Of a stretch of 30,489 nt of DNA, positions 15,273-22,721 are shown piece by piece (the stretch's first letter is position 1; every line of letters starts with the position of its first letter). The DNA is from JBDLID01 sp039715055 (lineage in GTDB: Bacteria > Desulfobacterota > Desulfobulbia > Desulfobulbales > Desulfocapsaceae). The position numbers were made by a program, and so were the translations under genes. The stretch covers positions 1 through 30,489 of the forward strand of contig JBDLID010000021.1 of the NCBI GenBank assembly GCA_039715055.1, read 5' to 3'. The notes beneath the pieces are model-generated. The model was not told where the DNA came from, ran no database searches, and saw nothing but the letters and a program-made list of their open reading frames with translations.

Positions 15273-16070
15273 ATGAAACAAACAGTGGTTCCCCTGCCAA
15301 CCAATGGGTTTCAAAATGAGTTCCACTGCACCTTTTGCAACACCTCCCACGGGCTGCCGGCAGATGAAGCAAAAAATCATGCCAGACACCTCCAGGCCAC
15401 CCTTAACCGGGAGAGACAGCTTGACTACTCCCTGCCGGTTGAAAAAAGGACCTCCGCCCTGTCGACCAAACCCCTTTTCGGTGATGAGCGAGGTAAGATG
15501 TTCGGCATCCTGGTGTGTCTTGCCCAAAACGGCTGCCAGGTTATCCTCAAGGCATTTTCCGGCCAGTATGGCGGGCACTGGCTCATTGACGGCTGGGCTC
15601 CACCGCTTTTTGGAGTGGAGTCATTCCAGCTACTGAATGTACCGAAAGAAAAAGAAATAAAAGAGCTGGGAACCCGGATGGAGTGTCTTGATGACAGTGA
15701 CCCGGAGAAAGAACACCTCCGGGTCCGGCGCAGACAGCTCTCACGACAGTTGATGGGCGAGATCCATGACCTCTACAGCCTTTGCAACTTCCGCGGACAA
15801 CGGCTGCCTCTGAAACAGGTTTTTATCGGCCGGGGCGGCATCCCCTCCGGCACCGGGGACTGCTGCGCTCCCAAGCTGCTTAACCTGGCGGCAAAAAAGA
15901 AGCTGCGACCGGTCAGCCTTACTGAATTCTACTGGGGCAGAGCAAATCGATCGGCGACAAGAGAGCACGGAGCCTTTTACGAACCCTGCCGGGAAAAATG
16001 TCATCCTATTCTCGGCTACATGCTCTGCGGCCTGGATGAGCAACCCCGGCCAACAGGCTCTTCTCAATGA
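15273..16070 (+). CDS. Accessory protein equal to the N-terminal half of fused RluA-type pseudouridine synthases
   Basis: A 265-residue protein that corresponds, in order and motif, to the extra N-terminal domain found in long RluA-family enzymes of about 550 residues in other bacteria. Family signatures are GKMFGILVC...LKAFSGQYGGHW then DGWAPPLFG, and near the end PSGTGDCCAPKLLNLA, LTEFYWG, and FYEPCREKCHPILGYML. Two Cys clusters (CTFC at 18-22 and CC plus C-x3-C at about 205-250) could hold a metal. The domain may bind RNA or the partner enzyme, but this is not established. The stop overlaps the start of the next gene (ATGA), so the pair is translationally coupled. Here the usual fusion is simply two genes. 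Confidence 0.75.
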   Translation: MKQTVVPLPTNGFQNEFHCTFCNTSHGLPADEAKNHARHLQATLNRERQLDYSLPVEKRTSALSTKPLFGDERGKMFGILVCLAQNGCQVILKAFSGQYGGHWLIDGWAPPLFGVESFQLLNVPKEKEIKELGTRMECLDDSDPEKEHLRVRRRQLSRQLMGEIHDLYSLCNFRGQRLPLKQVFIGRGGIPSGTGDCCAPKLLNLAAKKKLRPVSLTEFYWGRANRSATREHGAFYEPCREKCHPILGYMLCGLDEQPRPTGSSQ

Positions 16071-16705
16071 ATCAGGAACTCAAACTCCTCCATCTGGACC
16101 CCCACGTCATCGTCGTTGTCAAACCAGGCGGCCTCCTGTCTGTGCCGGGACGGGGAAAAGACAAACAGGACTGCGTCACCGGTCGTATCAGGAGCCTCTT
16201 TACCGATACGATCCGTCAACCCGCTGTCCACCGGCTGGACATGGACACCTCCGGCCTGATGGTACTGGCACGGACCAGAGAGGCCCACCGGAGCCTTTCC
16301 ATTGATTTTCAGGAAAAAAGAGTGAAAAAGGTCTATGTCGCTCTGGTCGAGGGCAGGCCGCAGAAGACTTCCGGCCGGATCATGCTCCGCTTCCGCCTTG
16401 ATCCCGACAACCGTCCCTGCCAGATTCTTGATCCGCACCACGGTAAACCGGGCGTAACATTTTTTAAAGAGCTAGGTGTTGAGGACGCCGGAACCAGGAT
16501 ACAGTTCACCCCGCTCACCGGCAGAACCCACCAGCTGCGGCTCCACGCCGCCCACTATCTGGGCCTGGGGACTCCCATCGTTGGAGACCGCCTTTACGGC
16601 TCGGGCAGGAATCCCGGTGAACTCTGCCTGCACGCCGCCCGGCTCGATTTTCACCACCCCGTCACCAAAAAATGGTTGGAATTCGAGTCCAGTCCACCCT
16701 TCTAA
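16067..16705 (+). CDS. RluA-family pseudouridine synthase (catalytic domain)
   Basis: A 212-residue RluA-type enzyme that isomerises uridine to pseudouridine in rRNA and/or tRNA. The catalytic motif is clear: HRLDMDTSGLMVLAR holds the Asp nucleophile. The other family blocks are GGLLSVPGRG, KKVYVALVEG and the substrate-binding GRTHQLRLHAAH with GDRLYG. There is no S4 domain at the N-terminus; the accessory region is the upstream gene with which it overlaps by 4 bases. The length is that of a bare catalytic domain. The rRNA/tRNA target cannot be read from sequence. No terminator is visible directly after the stop; a GGGGACAT inverted repeat follows. Confidence 0.92.
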   Translation: MNQELKLLHLDPHVIVVVKPGGLLSVPGRGKDKQDCVTGRIRSLFTDTIRQPAVHRLDMDTSGLMVLARTREAHRSLSIDFQEKRVKKVYVALVEGRPQKTSGRIMLRFRLDPDNRPCQILDPHHGKPGVTFFKELGVEDAGTRIQFTPLTGRTHQLRLHAAHYLGLGTPIVGDRLYGSGRNPGELCLHAARLDFHHPVTKKWLEFESSPPF

Positions 16706-16755
16706 AAACGTTTCAGCCAACACCTTTGAATCAAACCACCCTGTTGTGGCTTTTT

Positions 16756-16840
16756 ACGGGGACATAAATACAATTTATTCCAGAGTCAACTATTTAAAAT
16801 GGTATTATGTCCCCGTCTTTTATATTTTAAATGTCCCCGT
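16756..16840. repeat. GGGGACAT inverted-repeat element
   Basis: ACGGGGACATA (16756-16766) is exactly inverted as TATGTCCCCGT (16806-16816), and a second inverted copy ATGTCCCCGT stands at 16831-16840. The DNA between is AT-rich (taaatacaatttatt). I recall similar GGGGACATAAATAC hairpins scattered in genomes that carry REP-associated tyrosine transposases (IS200-related), but no such transposase is in this window. Confidence 0.65.
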
Positions 16841-16882
16841 ATTTTAAGATTATCCTGTTGTCTAGATGACGAGTATAACTTC

Positions 16883-17044
16883 TTATTTGGTTACAACCCA
16901 TAGTGAGTGTATTACTGCTGGCAGCCAAAAAAGAAAGCATAAAACAATATTAATTATTAAGTCTTTTCCCGCACCTTTCTTAAAGAATACTGCCAAAGGT
17001 GGTAAGAAAATTGAAAGAATTATTAGAACTAGCTTGTTATCCAT
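16883..17044 (-). CDS. Pmp3/YqaE-family small membrane peptide
   Basis: A 53-residue hydrophobic protein with the two transmembrane helices of the Pmp3/YqaE (UPF0057) family. The first is LVLIILSIFLPPLAVFFKKG with the family PP-x-A-V motif, and the second is DLIINIVLCFLFWLPAVIHSLW. Members are induced by salt or cold stress in plants, yeast and bacteria and are thought to affect membrane potential, but the exact activity is unknown. The start chosen is ATG 17044, 9 bases after AAGGAG. An in-frame ATG 10 codons upstream has no ribosome-binding site. Isolated gene. Confidence 0.9.
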   Translation of the reverse strand: MDNKLVLIILSIFLPPLAVFFKKGAGKDLIINIVLCFLFWLPAVIHSLWVVTK

Positions 17045-17082
17045 GGTTTGATTCTCCTTTTTTGTATTATTCATTTACATAT

Positions 17083-17105
17083 AATGGCCGCTCAACTCGG
17101 CCATT
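17083..17105 (-). terminator. Hairpin after the Fe-S scaffold operon
   Basis: AATGGCCG (17083-17090) and CGGCCATT (17098-17105) form a perfect 8-bp stem with a 7-base loop, 22 bases after the stop codon of the 94-residue gene. The following DNA is AT-rich without a strong T run, so this is a weak or rho-assisted terminator at best. Confidence 0.5.
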
Positions 17106-17126
17106 GCCCGCTCAGCCGGCAGGCTG

Positions 17127-17411
17127 TCACTCCCCTATGAACTCATCAGCCGGGCTTTTTATAAAATCAGCAGCCAGGGGAATAAACGCCCTCAACCCAC
17201 CGTCATCAACAGAACCCATCACCCGAATATCACCACCGGTTTTATCATCCCAGAATATCTGGATCTCGATCTGATATTTTCTGCCGCCCGGGCCAATCCG
17301 ATCTTCGACAACGGGTTCAACATTAATCATCTGCACAAGCTCTGCGTACGACCTGGATCTGAACTGCCCGAGCGTCTGGCTTAAAATCCGCTTTGCCTCT
17401 TTCCTGTTCAT
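17127..17411 (-). CDS. Unknown conserved small protein, last gene of the Fe-S scaffold operon
   Basis: A 94-residue cytoplasmic protein of no known function. It has a helical start (EAKRILSQTLGQFRSRSYAELVQMI) and then a beta-rich part with a well-ordered set of motifs: GPGGRKYQIEIQIFWDD, GGDIRVMGSVDDGG and closing P-L-x-x-D-F-I-K-S-P-x-x-E-F-I-G-E. I recall similar conserved sequences from other phyla, but not a name. Its start is one base after the stop of the GGGtGRT gene, so it is part of the same transcript. Confidence 0.7.
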   Translation of the reverse strand: MNRKEAKRILSQTLGQFRSRSYAELVQMINVEPVVEDRIGPGGRKYQIEIQIFWDDKTGGDIRVMGSVDDGGLRAFIPLAADFIKSPADEFIGE

Positions 17412-17412
17412 C

Positions 17413-18411
17413 TCACTTTGAAGCCTGCTCCAAAGCCACCGCTACGGCCACCGAGGCGCCGACCATGGGGTTGTTGCCCATACCGATGAGGCCCATCATT
17501 TCCACATGGGCAGGTACCGATGAAGAACCTGCGAACTGGGCATCGGAGTGCATCCGCCCCATGGTGTCGGTCATGCCGTATGAGGCCGGACCTGCCCCCA
17601 TGTTGTCCGGGTGCAGGGTACGGCCGGTGCCGCCGCCCGAGGCCACGGAAAAATATTTTCTGCCCTGTTCCAGACACTCCTTCTTATAGGTGCCCACCAC
17701 TGGGTGCTGGAAACGGGTGGGATTGGTGGAGTTGCCGGTGATGGAGACATCCACCTTCTCCAGGTGGTTGATGGCCACCCCTTCCCGGACATCGTCGGCA
17801 CCAAAACAGCGAACCGAACCACGCTCACCCTCGGAGTATCGTTTCTCCTCAATCACACTCAGCTCCGATGAACTGTAATCATAGCTGGTCTTGACATAGG
17901 TAAAGCCGTTGATCCTGGAAATAATCAGGGCGGCATCCTTGCCAAGACCGTTGAGAATGACCCGCAGCGGCTGTTTTCTCACGCGATTTGCGGATTTGGC
18001 GATTCCGATGGCGCCCTCTGCCGCGGCAAAAGATTCATGGCCGGCAACAAAGGCAAAGCAGCCGGTCTCTTCACGTAGCAGCATGGCCGCCAGGTTACCA
18101 TGGCCGATACCCACCCGGCGGCTGTCGGCAACGGAGCCGGGGATGCAGAAGGCCTGCAGCCCCTCGCCCAGGGTGGCGGCGATATCCACTGCCCTGGTCT
18201 GGCCTTTTTTAATGGCGATGGCCGCCCCCAGGGTGTAGGCCCAGCAGGCGTTGTCAAAACAGATCGGCTGTACCTCTCTGACGATCTCAGCCACATTGAC
18301 GCCATAGTCATTACAGACCTTTTCCGCCTCTTCAAGGCTGTCCAGACCATATTGATTCAAAACCGGAGTAATCTGGTCGATTCGACGCTCATAACTTTCA
18401 AAAAGTTCCAT
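17413..18411 (-). CDS. GGGtGRT-family protein
   Basis: A 332-residue cytoplasmic protein of the GGGtGRT family (Pfam GGGtGRT), named for the motif seen here as ASGGGTGRTLHPDNMGAGP near residue 265. The function is not established. The family is repeatedly encoded beside an Fe-S scaffold-like protein, as it is here. It has many Gly-rich turns (GHGNLAAMLLREETGCFAFVAGHESFAA), a Cys at residues 51 and 118, and no transmembrane segment. Start ATG 18411. The scaffold gene ends 11 bases before it and the 94-residue gene follows after 1 base. Length is typical and the sequence intact. Confidence 0.9.
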   Translation of the reverse strand: MELFESYERRIDQITPVLNQYGLDSLEEAEKVCNDYGVNVAEIVREVQPICFDNACWAYTLGAAIAIKKGQTRAVDIAATLGEGLQAFCIPGSVADSRRVGIGHGNLAAMLLREETGCFAFVAGHESFAAAEGAIGIAKSANRVRKQPLRVILNGLGKDAALIISRINGFTYVKTSYDYSSSELSVIEEKRYSEGERGSVRCFGADDVREGVAINHLEKVDVSITGNSTNPTRFQHPVVGTYKKECLEQGRKYFSVASGGGTGRTLHPDNMGAGPASYGMTDTMGRMHSDAQFAGSSSVPAHVEMMGLIGMGNNPMVGASVAVAVALEQASK

Positions 18412-18422
18412 GGTTACCCTCC

Positions 18423-19115
18423 CTATTGCTCTCGTGGATCAATGAATTTAATACCGTCATCAAAACGACCGTAAGTTCCCGTGGCTCCGGCAAGGGCACT
18501 GTCAGCATCCTCACCCTTGCGAATCGCATCCATCATCCTGCCCAGGTGGACATACTTGTAACCGATGATTTCATCATCTGTATCCAGGGCCAGTTCAAGG
18601 ACATAGCCTTCGGTCACTTCCAGGTAGCGAGGGCCCTTGGCCTTGGTGCCATAAGTTGTACCGGTCACCGAACGCAGCCCTTTACCAAGATCCTCCATTC
18701 CTGACCCCACCGGCAGGCCGCCTTCGGAGAAAGCGGACTGGCTGCGGCCGTAAGCAATCTGCTGAAAAAGCTCACGCATGGCAGTGTTGATGGCATCACA
18801 GACAAGGTCAGTATTGAGCGCCTCTAAAATGGTCCTGCCCGGTAATATCTCGGAGGCCATGGCCGCAGAATGGGTCATACCGGTACAACCGATGGTCTCC
18901 ACCAGCGCTTCCTCAATGATCCCATCCTTGATGTTGAGCGTCAGCTTGCAGGCCCCCTGGTGGGGGGCACACCAGCCGATCCCATGGGTAAATCCGCTGA
19001 TATCGGTGATCTCTTTCGCCTTTGTCCACTGCCCTTCCTGGGGGATGGGCGCGGGACCGTGGGTGGCCCCCTGAACGATCGAACACATCGATTTTACTTC
19101 TGAAGAGTATTCCAT
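18423..19115 (-). CDS. Iron-sulfur cluster assembly scaffold-like protein (NifU/IscU-related)
   Basis: A 230-residue protein with a NifU/IscU-type scaffold core, which in relatives holds a transient Fe-S cluster during assembly. Three cysteines at the expected places, Cys49 and Cys56 (GWCAPHQGAC) and Cys77 (TIGCTGMTHS), form the cluster-binding set. A C-terminal extension of about 90 residues (YLEVTEGYVLELALDTD and beyond) distinguishes it from plain IscU. First gene of an operon with the GGGtGRT protein. The start chosen is ATG 19115, with GGAGA just upstream; ATG 19127 has no ribosome-binding site. No cysteine desulfurase is in the window, so it may serve a special client. Confidence 0.85.
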   Translation of the reverse strand: MEYSSEVKSMCSIVQGATHGPAPIPQEGQWTKAKEITDISGFTHGIGWCAPHQGACKLTLNIKDGIIEEALVETIGCTGMTHSAAMASEILPGRTILEALNTDLVCDAINTAMRELFQQIAYGRSQSAFSEGGLPVGSGMEDLGKGLRSVTGTTYGTKAKGPRYLEVTEGYVLELALDTDDEIIGYKYVHLGRMMDAIRKGEDADSALAGATGTYGRFDDGIKFIDPREQ

Positions 19116-19199
19116 ACTGGTCTCCATTGTTGAGTAAAACTATAATTTACGTTGTTGCCTGAACGATTTTGCCTGCACAATCCACCAGGCTCAACTCTT

Positions 19200-20102
19200 T
19201 CAGCCCGGCACCGGCTGCTCAGCACTGCCCGGCGGCAGCCGGGTAATCAGATAAGCCCCGGCCATGATCATCGCCGCTCCGCTTCCGTCAAGCGGTGTCA
19301 CCAGTTCGTCCCTTAGAAAAAAAGCCAGGACGATGGTAAAAAGGGGGATAAAGGCGCACATTGCACAGGCCTTGGTGATGGAGATACGATGGATCGCTTC
19401 CAGCCACAAGATCTTTGATACCCCCATCAGCAGAACGCCGTTGATCAGCAGAAAAACGGCCGCTCCTCTTAGCGCTGCGAGGGTGGGTGTTGGTTCAAAC
19501 AGATAGCCGATAAACAGCAGTACCGGAAAGGCTGCCATGGACCGGAATCCCAGGATGGTGACGCTGCTGACCTTAGTCCGCGCCCTTTTTTGAAAATAAT
19601 TGGCCAGCGGCGCAACAGCGGCCGCTGCAAGGACCAGTATATCCCCCCGGTTGAAAAGCAGTTCGTCGGGAAAGAGGATGGCAACCGCGCCGCAGCCCAT
19701 GGCCAAAGCGCCATAGACCTGTTTATTAAAAAGTTTTTCGCTGCCCAGAACATTGAAGTAGAGAAAGGAGAAAAAGAGCTGCATCATGATAATCACCGCC
19801 ACATTGCCTGAAGTGGTATACTTGACACCGATGAAAATCAGACCGAACATGAGGGTGATAAAAAAGGACGTGAGCAGCAGATCAGGCCAGGCAGACCGCT
19901 TGCAAAGCTCGTGCAACTTGCCCCGCCAACAGACGATGGTCATAAAAACCGCGGCGGCGATAAGCACTGTGAAGGCGTATGAATACACCGCCCCCACCAG
20001 GGCCACGGCAAAGGCTGAGATGATAGGGAACCAGCTTTCGAGAAAAGAAAAGGCGACCAGCAACAGCTCTCCCTGCCGCTCCTGCCTCACCTCTGTCATC
20101 AT
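19200..20102 (-). CDS. EamA/DMT-family transporter, 10 transmembrane segments
   Basis: An inner-membrane carrier of the drug/metabolite transporter superfamily, two EamA halves, about 300 residues. Hydrophobic segments run evenly from about residue 12 to 290, for example PIISAFAVALVGAVYSYAFT, LLLTSFFITLMFGLIFIGV, ALAMGCGAVAILFP and MCAFIPLFTIVLAFFLRDE. The last with the following GSGAAMIMAGAYL is the typical end of an EamA half. The substrate cannot be read. ATG 20102 (or 20099) is chosen because longer in-frame starts would run into the upstream Tim44-like gene. No good ribosome-binding site is seen. Confidence 0.85.
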   Translation of the reverse strand: MMTEVRQERQGELLLVAFSFLESWFPIISAFAVALVGAVYSYAFTVLIAAAVFMTIVCWRGKLHELCKRSAWPDLLLTSFFITLMFGLIFIGVKYTTSGNVAVIIMMQLFFSFLYFNVLGSEKLFNKQVYGALAMGCGAVAILFPDELLFNRGDILVLAAAAVAPLANYFQKRARTKVSSVTILGFRSMAAFPVLLFIGYLFEPTPTLAALRGAAVFLLINGVLLMGVSKILWLEAIHRISITKACAMCAFIPLFTIVLAFFLRDELVTPLDGSGAAMIMAGAYLITRLPPGSAEQPVPG

Positions 20103-20127
20103 AAACCGGTACTGGGATGAAAAAGCA

Positions 20128-21048
20128 CTACCCTTCCATGACTTCAATACCTTCCAGCTTCCAGTCCTCGGTGCCGACAGGTCGGGCCCAGGTCCACTCC
20201 TCGGCAAACTTGACCGGCTCGGTCATGGACCCCTCGATCAGATCTCCGGAATGCTCATCAACGGTATAGTCGAGCAGGTTGGCGGTAAAGAGTACGGTGA
20301 TAAAATCCTCCCCCCCTTCCGTCGAACCGGCACCAATGATCTTCACCTGGCGGATTGAGATATTCTCCAGCTTGTTTAAGCGGCCAAGTTGACGGAGCTC
20401 GGCGAAATGGTCTTCATACTCCGAGGCCAGCTGTTCACCAAGGAGGTGACGGAAGGACTCGATCTCCCGCCTCATCCATCCGGCCTGAATCTTGAAAAAA
20501 ACATCAGAGGTTATCTCGACAAAGTACTTTTCATCAAAACCGGGATCGGCTTGACGGATCATGGCCAGTCCCTCTTCAACCGGATCCATGGCCGGTGGTG
20601 GCGGTGGTGTCCCCATGCCCCCCACTCCCGCACTGCCAAACCCCTGGTTCTGCGGCCCGGGCGGTCGCTGGTAGCCGGGGCCTGCCTGGGGTTTGGACAG
20701 TCTGCGATAGAAGTAGAAACCGAGACCGGCGAGAATCAAAAGTGGCAGGATACCGAACCCGTTTCCTCCCATGCCAAAGAGACTGCCGAACAGCAGCCCT
20801 CCCAGGGCGCCGCCGAGCAGTCCACCCATCAGGCCGCGTCCGAAACCGGACTTCTGTTTGGTGGACTGGGTGGTGGTCTTGGCCGGGGCCTGGCGGGTTA
20901 CAGGTTGTTTGGGGGCTGTTCTCCGAAAACTTCGCCCTCCTCCCCTGGAACGGGCATCGGCATAATCGGCCATGATTCCGCCCTCGATAAAGGCTGCGGC
21001 AATGAGAATCAACAGGAAGGGGGTCAGACTGCGGAATTGGTCCAGCAT
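20128..21048 (-). CDS. Tim44-like domain membrane-anchored protein
   Basis: A 306-residue protein. A hydrophobic N-terminal anchor or signal (LTPFLLILIAAAFIEGGI) is followed by an Arg/Lys-rich, Gln/Thr-rich linker and a Gly-rich hydrophobic stretch (GLMGGLLGGALGGLLFGSLF...ILPLLILAGLGFYFY) that may insert in the membrane. A Pro/Gly linker then leads to a C-terminal Tim44-like domain (about residues 175-305, from DEKYFVEITSDVFFKIQAGW to WKLEGIEVMEG). Bacterial Tim44-like proteins are of unknown function; the fold resembles NTF2. It is upstream of the EamA transporter gene on the same strand (25 bases), so the two are probably co-transcribed. Confidence 0.88.
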   Translation of the reverse strand: MLDQFRSLTPFLLILIAAAFIEGGIMADYADARSRGGGRSFRRTAPKQPVTRQAPAKTTTQSTKQKSGFGRGLMGGLLGGALGGLLFGSLFGMGGNGFGILPLLILAGLGFYFYRRLSKPQAGPGYQRPPGPQNQGFGSAGVGGMGTPPPPPAMDPVEEGLAMIRQADPGFDEKYFVEITSDVFFKIQAGWMRREIESFRHLLGEQLASEYEDHFAELRQLGRLNKLENISIRQVKIIGAGSTEGGEDFITVLFTANLLDYTVDEHSGDLIEGSMTEPVKFAEEWTWARPVGTEDWKLEGIEVMEG

Positions 21049-21353
21049 GGGAGTAGCTCCTTAACTCGTTTGGATATTGCACGGCATGTTCTTATCAACT
21101 GGTTCATTTCTAGCAGCCTTGGACCAACTTGTCATGTTATTTTCTCACAGGAACTGTCTCATATTTTACAGGGACCAGCGGAAGGGGCATCACTTCATTG
21201 ACGCCATGGCCACACATGATATTATGCCAGAGAGATAATCACCGCGGAGAAGACGTTCAAAAGACATATCTCTGTCAAGGATTCCGGAGCTGCCCCTGAA
21301 CTGTACCGGGCCAACGCTCTACTAATTAAAACTTTAGCCTGATACGATCTGCC
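21049..21353. other. Divergent intergenic region, no gene seen
   Basis: About 305 bases between the Tim44-like gene (minus) and the flavoprotein gene (plus). It must contain both promoters. No convincing sigma70 boxes, riboswitch fold or repeat could be identified by eye. An open frame across part of it on the minus strand is a continuation of antisense reading of the flavoprotein gene. Confidence 0.4.
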
Positions 21354-22625
21354 ATGAAAACCTGGGATGTCATAGTTGTCGGTGGAGGTGCTGCCGGACT
21401 GATGGCCGGTGGACAGGCTGCAGCATGTGGTGCCGACGTCCTGATTCTGGAGAAGATGAAACGGCCGGCGAGAAAACTTTGTATTACCGGTAAAGGCCGC
21501 TGTAACCTGACCAACAACGCCGAGTTGAGAGATTTCATCGGTCACTTCGGCCCCAGGGGACGATTCCTGCACCAGGCCTTTAACCGTTTTTTCTCCGCAG
21601 AACTGATCAGTTTCTTCAATGATAAGGGGTTGCAACTGACACATGAGAGGGGCGGCCGGGTCTTTCCTGTGGACGGTAAGGCGGTGGCCATCCTGGAAAC
21701 CTTTGAAAAATGGCTTAACCAAATGGGGGTACGCCTTGACTGCGGAGTTCGGGTTGATAAAATTCTGGCCGACACCAGCGGGGTGAAAGGCGTCAGGGGC
21801 AGCGGGCAAGTCTACCACTGTAAAAAACTCATCCTCACCACCGGCGGCTCCTCCTATCCGAGAACCGGCTCGACCGGTGACGGATACAGGTTTGCCGGAC
21901 AGCTTGGTCACACCATCACCCCCATCCGTCCTGCACTGGTTCCCCTGCTGACCGATCTCGGGCTGTGCCGTGACCTGGCAGGACTGGAGCTGCGTAATAT
22001 CGACGTCGGCCTGCTGGTGGACGGTAAAAAAAAGGGAAAGTGGTTTGGTGAAATTGCTTTTTTTGAAAACCGCCTTGCCGGCCCGGTTGTTCTGACCCTG
22101 TCCGGCCAGGTGGTAGAGCTTTTAAGAGACGGCAGACAGGTCGAACTGGCCCTGGATCTCAAGCCGGCCCTGGATGAAAAAAAGCTTGATGCCAGGCTGC
22201 TGCGAGACTTTCAGAAAAGACACCGGGAGACACTTGAGTCGGTCCTTGGCGGATTGCTGCCCGCGAAACTGATCCCGGTCTGTTTGAAAGAAACGGAACT
22301 CAACGCTGATCAGCAGGCGGGCACCATCAGATCCAAACAGCGAAGACGGCTCAGGCTGTGGCTCAAGGACTTTAAAATTCCCATCCCCGGCCATCGCCCC
22401 ATGGCCGAAGCCATCGTCACCGCTGGTGGTGTCGACCTGTCTGAAGTCAACCCGAAGACCATGGAGTCAAAGCTTGTTGACGGACTCCACCTGGCCGGTG
22501 AAATTCTCGATCTGCACGGCGACACCGGTGGCTATAACCTGCAGGCCGCGTTTTCAACCGGCTGGCTGGCCGGGCAATGCGCAGCACAGGACCATGACAG
22601 GGGCGATTTATCTTCTTCCCCTTGA
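21354..22625 (+). CDS. HI0933/YhiN-family FAD-dependent flavoprotein
   Basis: A 423-residue soluble flavoprotein of the HI0933/YhiN (BaiN-like) family, FAD-dependent with an unknown physiological substrate; BaiN relatives act on bile acids in gut clostridia. The N-terminal Rossmann motif VVGGGAAGLMAGGQA binds FAD. Further family blocks are GKGRCNLTN, TGGSSYPRTGSTGDG and the C-terminal GGVDLSEVNPKTMESK followed by GLHLAGEILDLHGDTGGYNL, which closes the FAD site. Length is normal and no motif is lost. The ATG has no clear Shine-Dalgarno. It stands in front of a lipoprotein gene, about 95 bases away, with a short hairpin element between them. Confidence 0.93.
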   Translation: MKTWDVIVVGGGAAGLMAGGQAAACGADVLILEKMKRPARKLCITGKGRCNLTNNAELRDFIGHFGPRGRFLHQAFNRFFSAELISFFNDKGLQLTHERGGRVFPVDGKAVAILETFEKWLNQMGVRLDCGVRVDKILADTSGVKGVRGSGQVYHCKKLILTTGGSSYPRTGSTGDGYRFAGQLGHTITPIRPALVPLLTDLGLCRDLAGLELRNIDVGLLVDGKKKGKWFGEIAFFENRLAGPVVLTLSGQVVELLRDGRQVELALDLKPALDEKKLDARLLRDFQKRHRETLESVLGGLLPAKLIPVCLKETELNADQQAGTIRSKQRRRLRLWLKDFKIPIPGHRPMAEAIVTAGGVDLSEVNPKTMESKLVDGLHLAGEILDLHGDTGGYNLQAAFSTGWLAGQCAAQDHDRGDLSSSP

Positions 22626-22653
22626 ATTTCTGGGACTTTCAGCAGCTGACCTG

Positions 22654-22684
22654 GTAAGTATTTGATGAATATCTGAACAGTTAC
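22654..22684. repeat. Minimal GTAAC-type hairpin element
   Basis: GTAAGTATT (22654-22662) and AACAGTTAC (22676-22684) pair with 7 of 9 positions. The right arm in context, CTGAACAGTTACGAAAAT, matches CTGAATAGTTACAAAAAT at 15102-15119 with two differences. An outer GATGAAT/ATTCATC pair also surrounds part of it (22664-22698). Probably the smallest member of the dispersed palindrome family in this window. Confidence 0.55.
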
Positions 22685-22721
22685 GAAAATAATTCATCTC
22701 ACCTTTCTCATCGTGGAACCA

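Noticed and set aside
15741..16441. Minus-strand frames opposite the RluA-type pair
   Set aside because: They are antisense to two well-supported genes and have no start signals.
21222..21911. A 229-codon open frame on the minus strand
   Set aside because: Mostly antisense to the HI0933-family gene, which carries all FAD-binding motifs. The antisense frame has no matching family.
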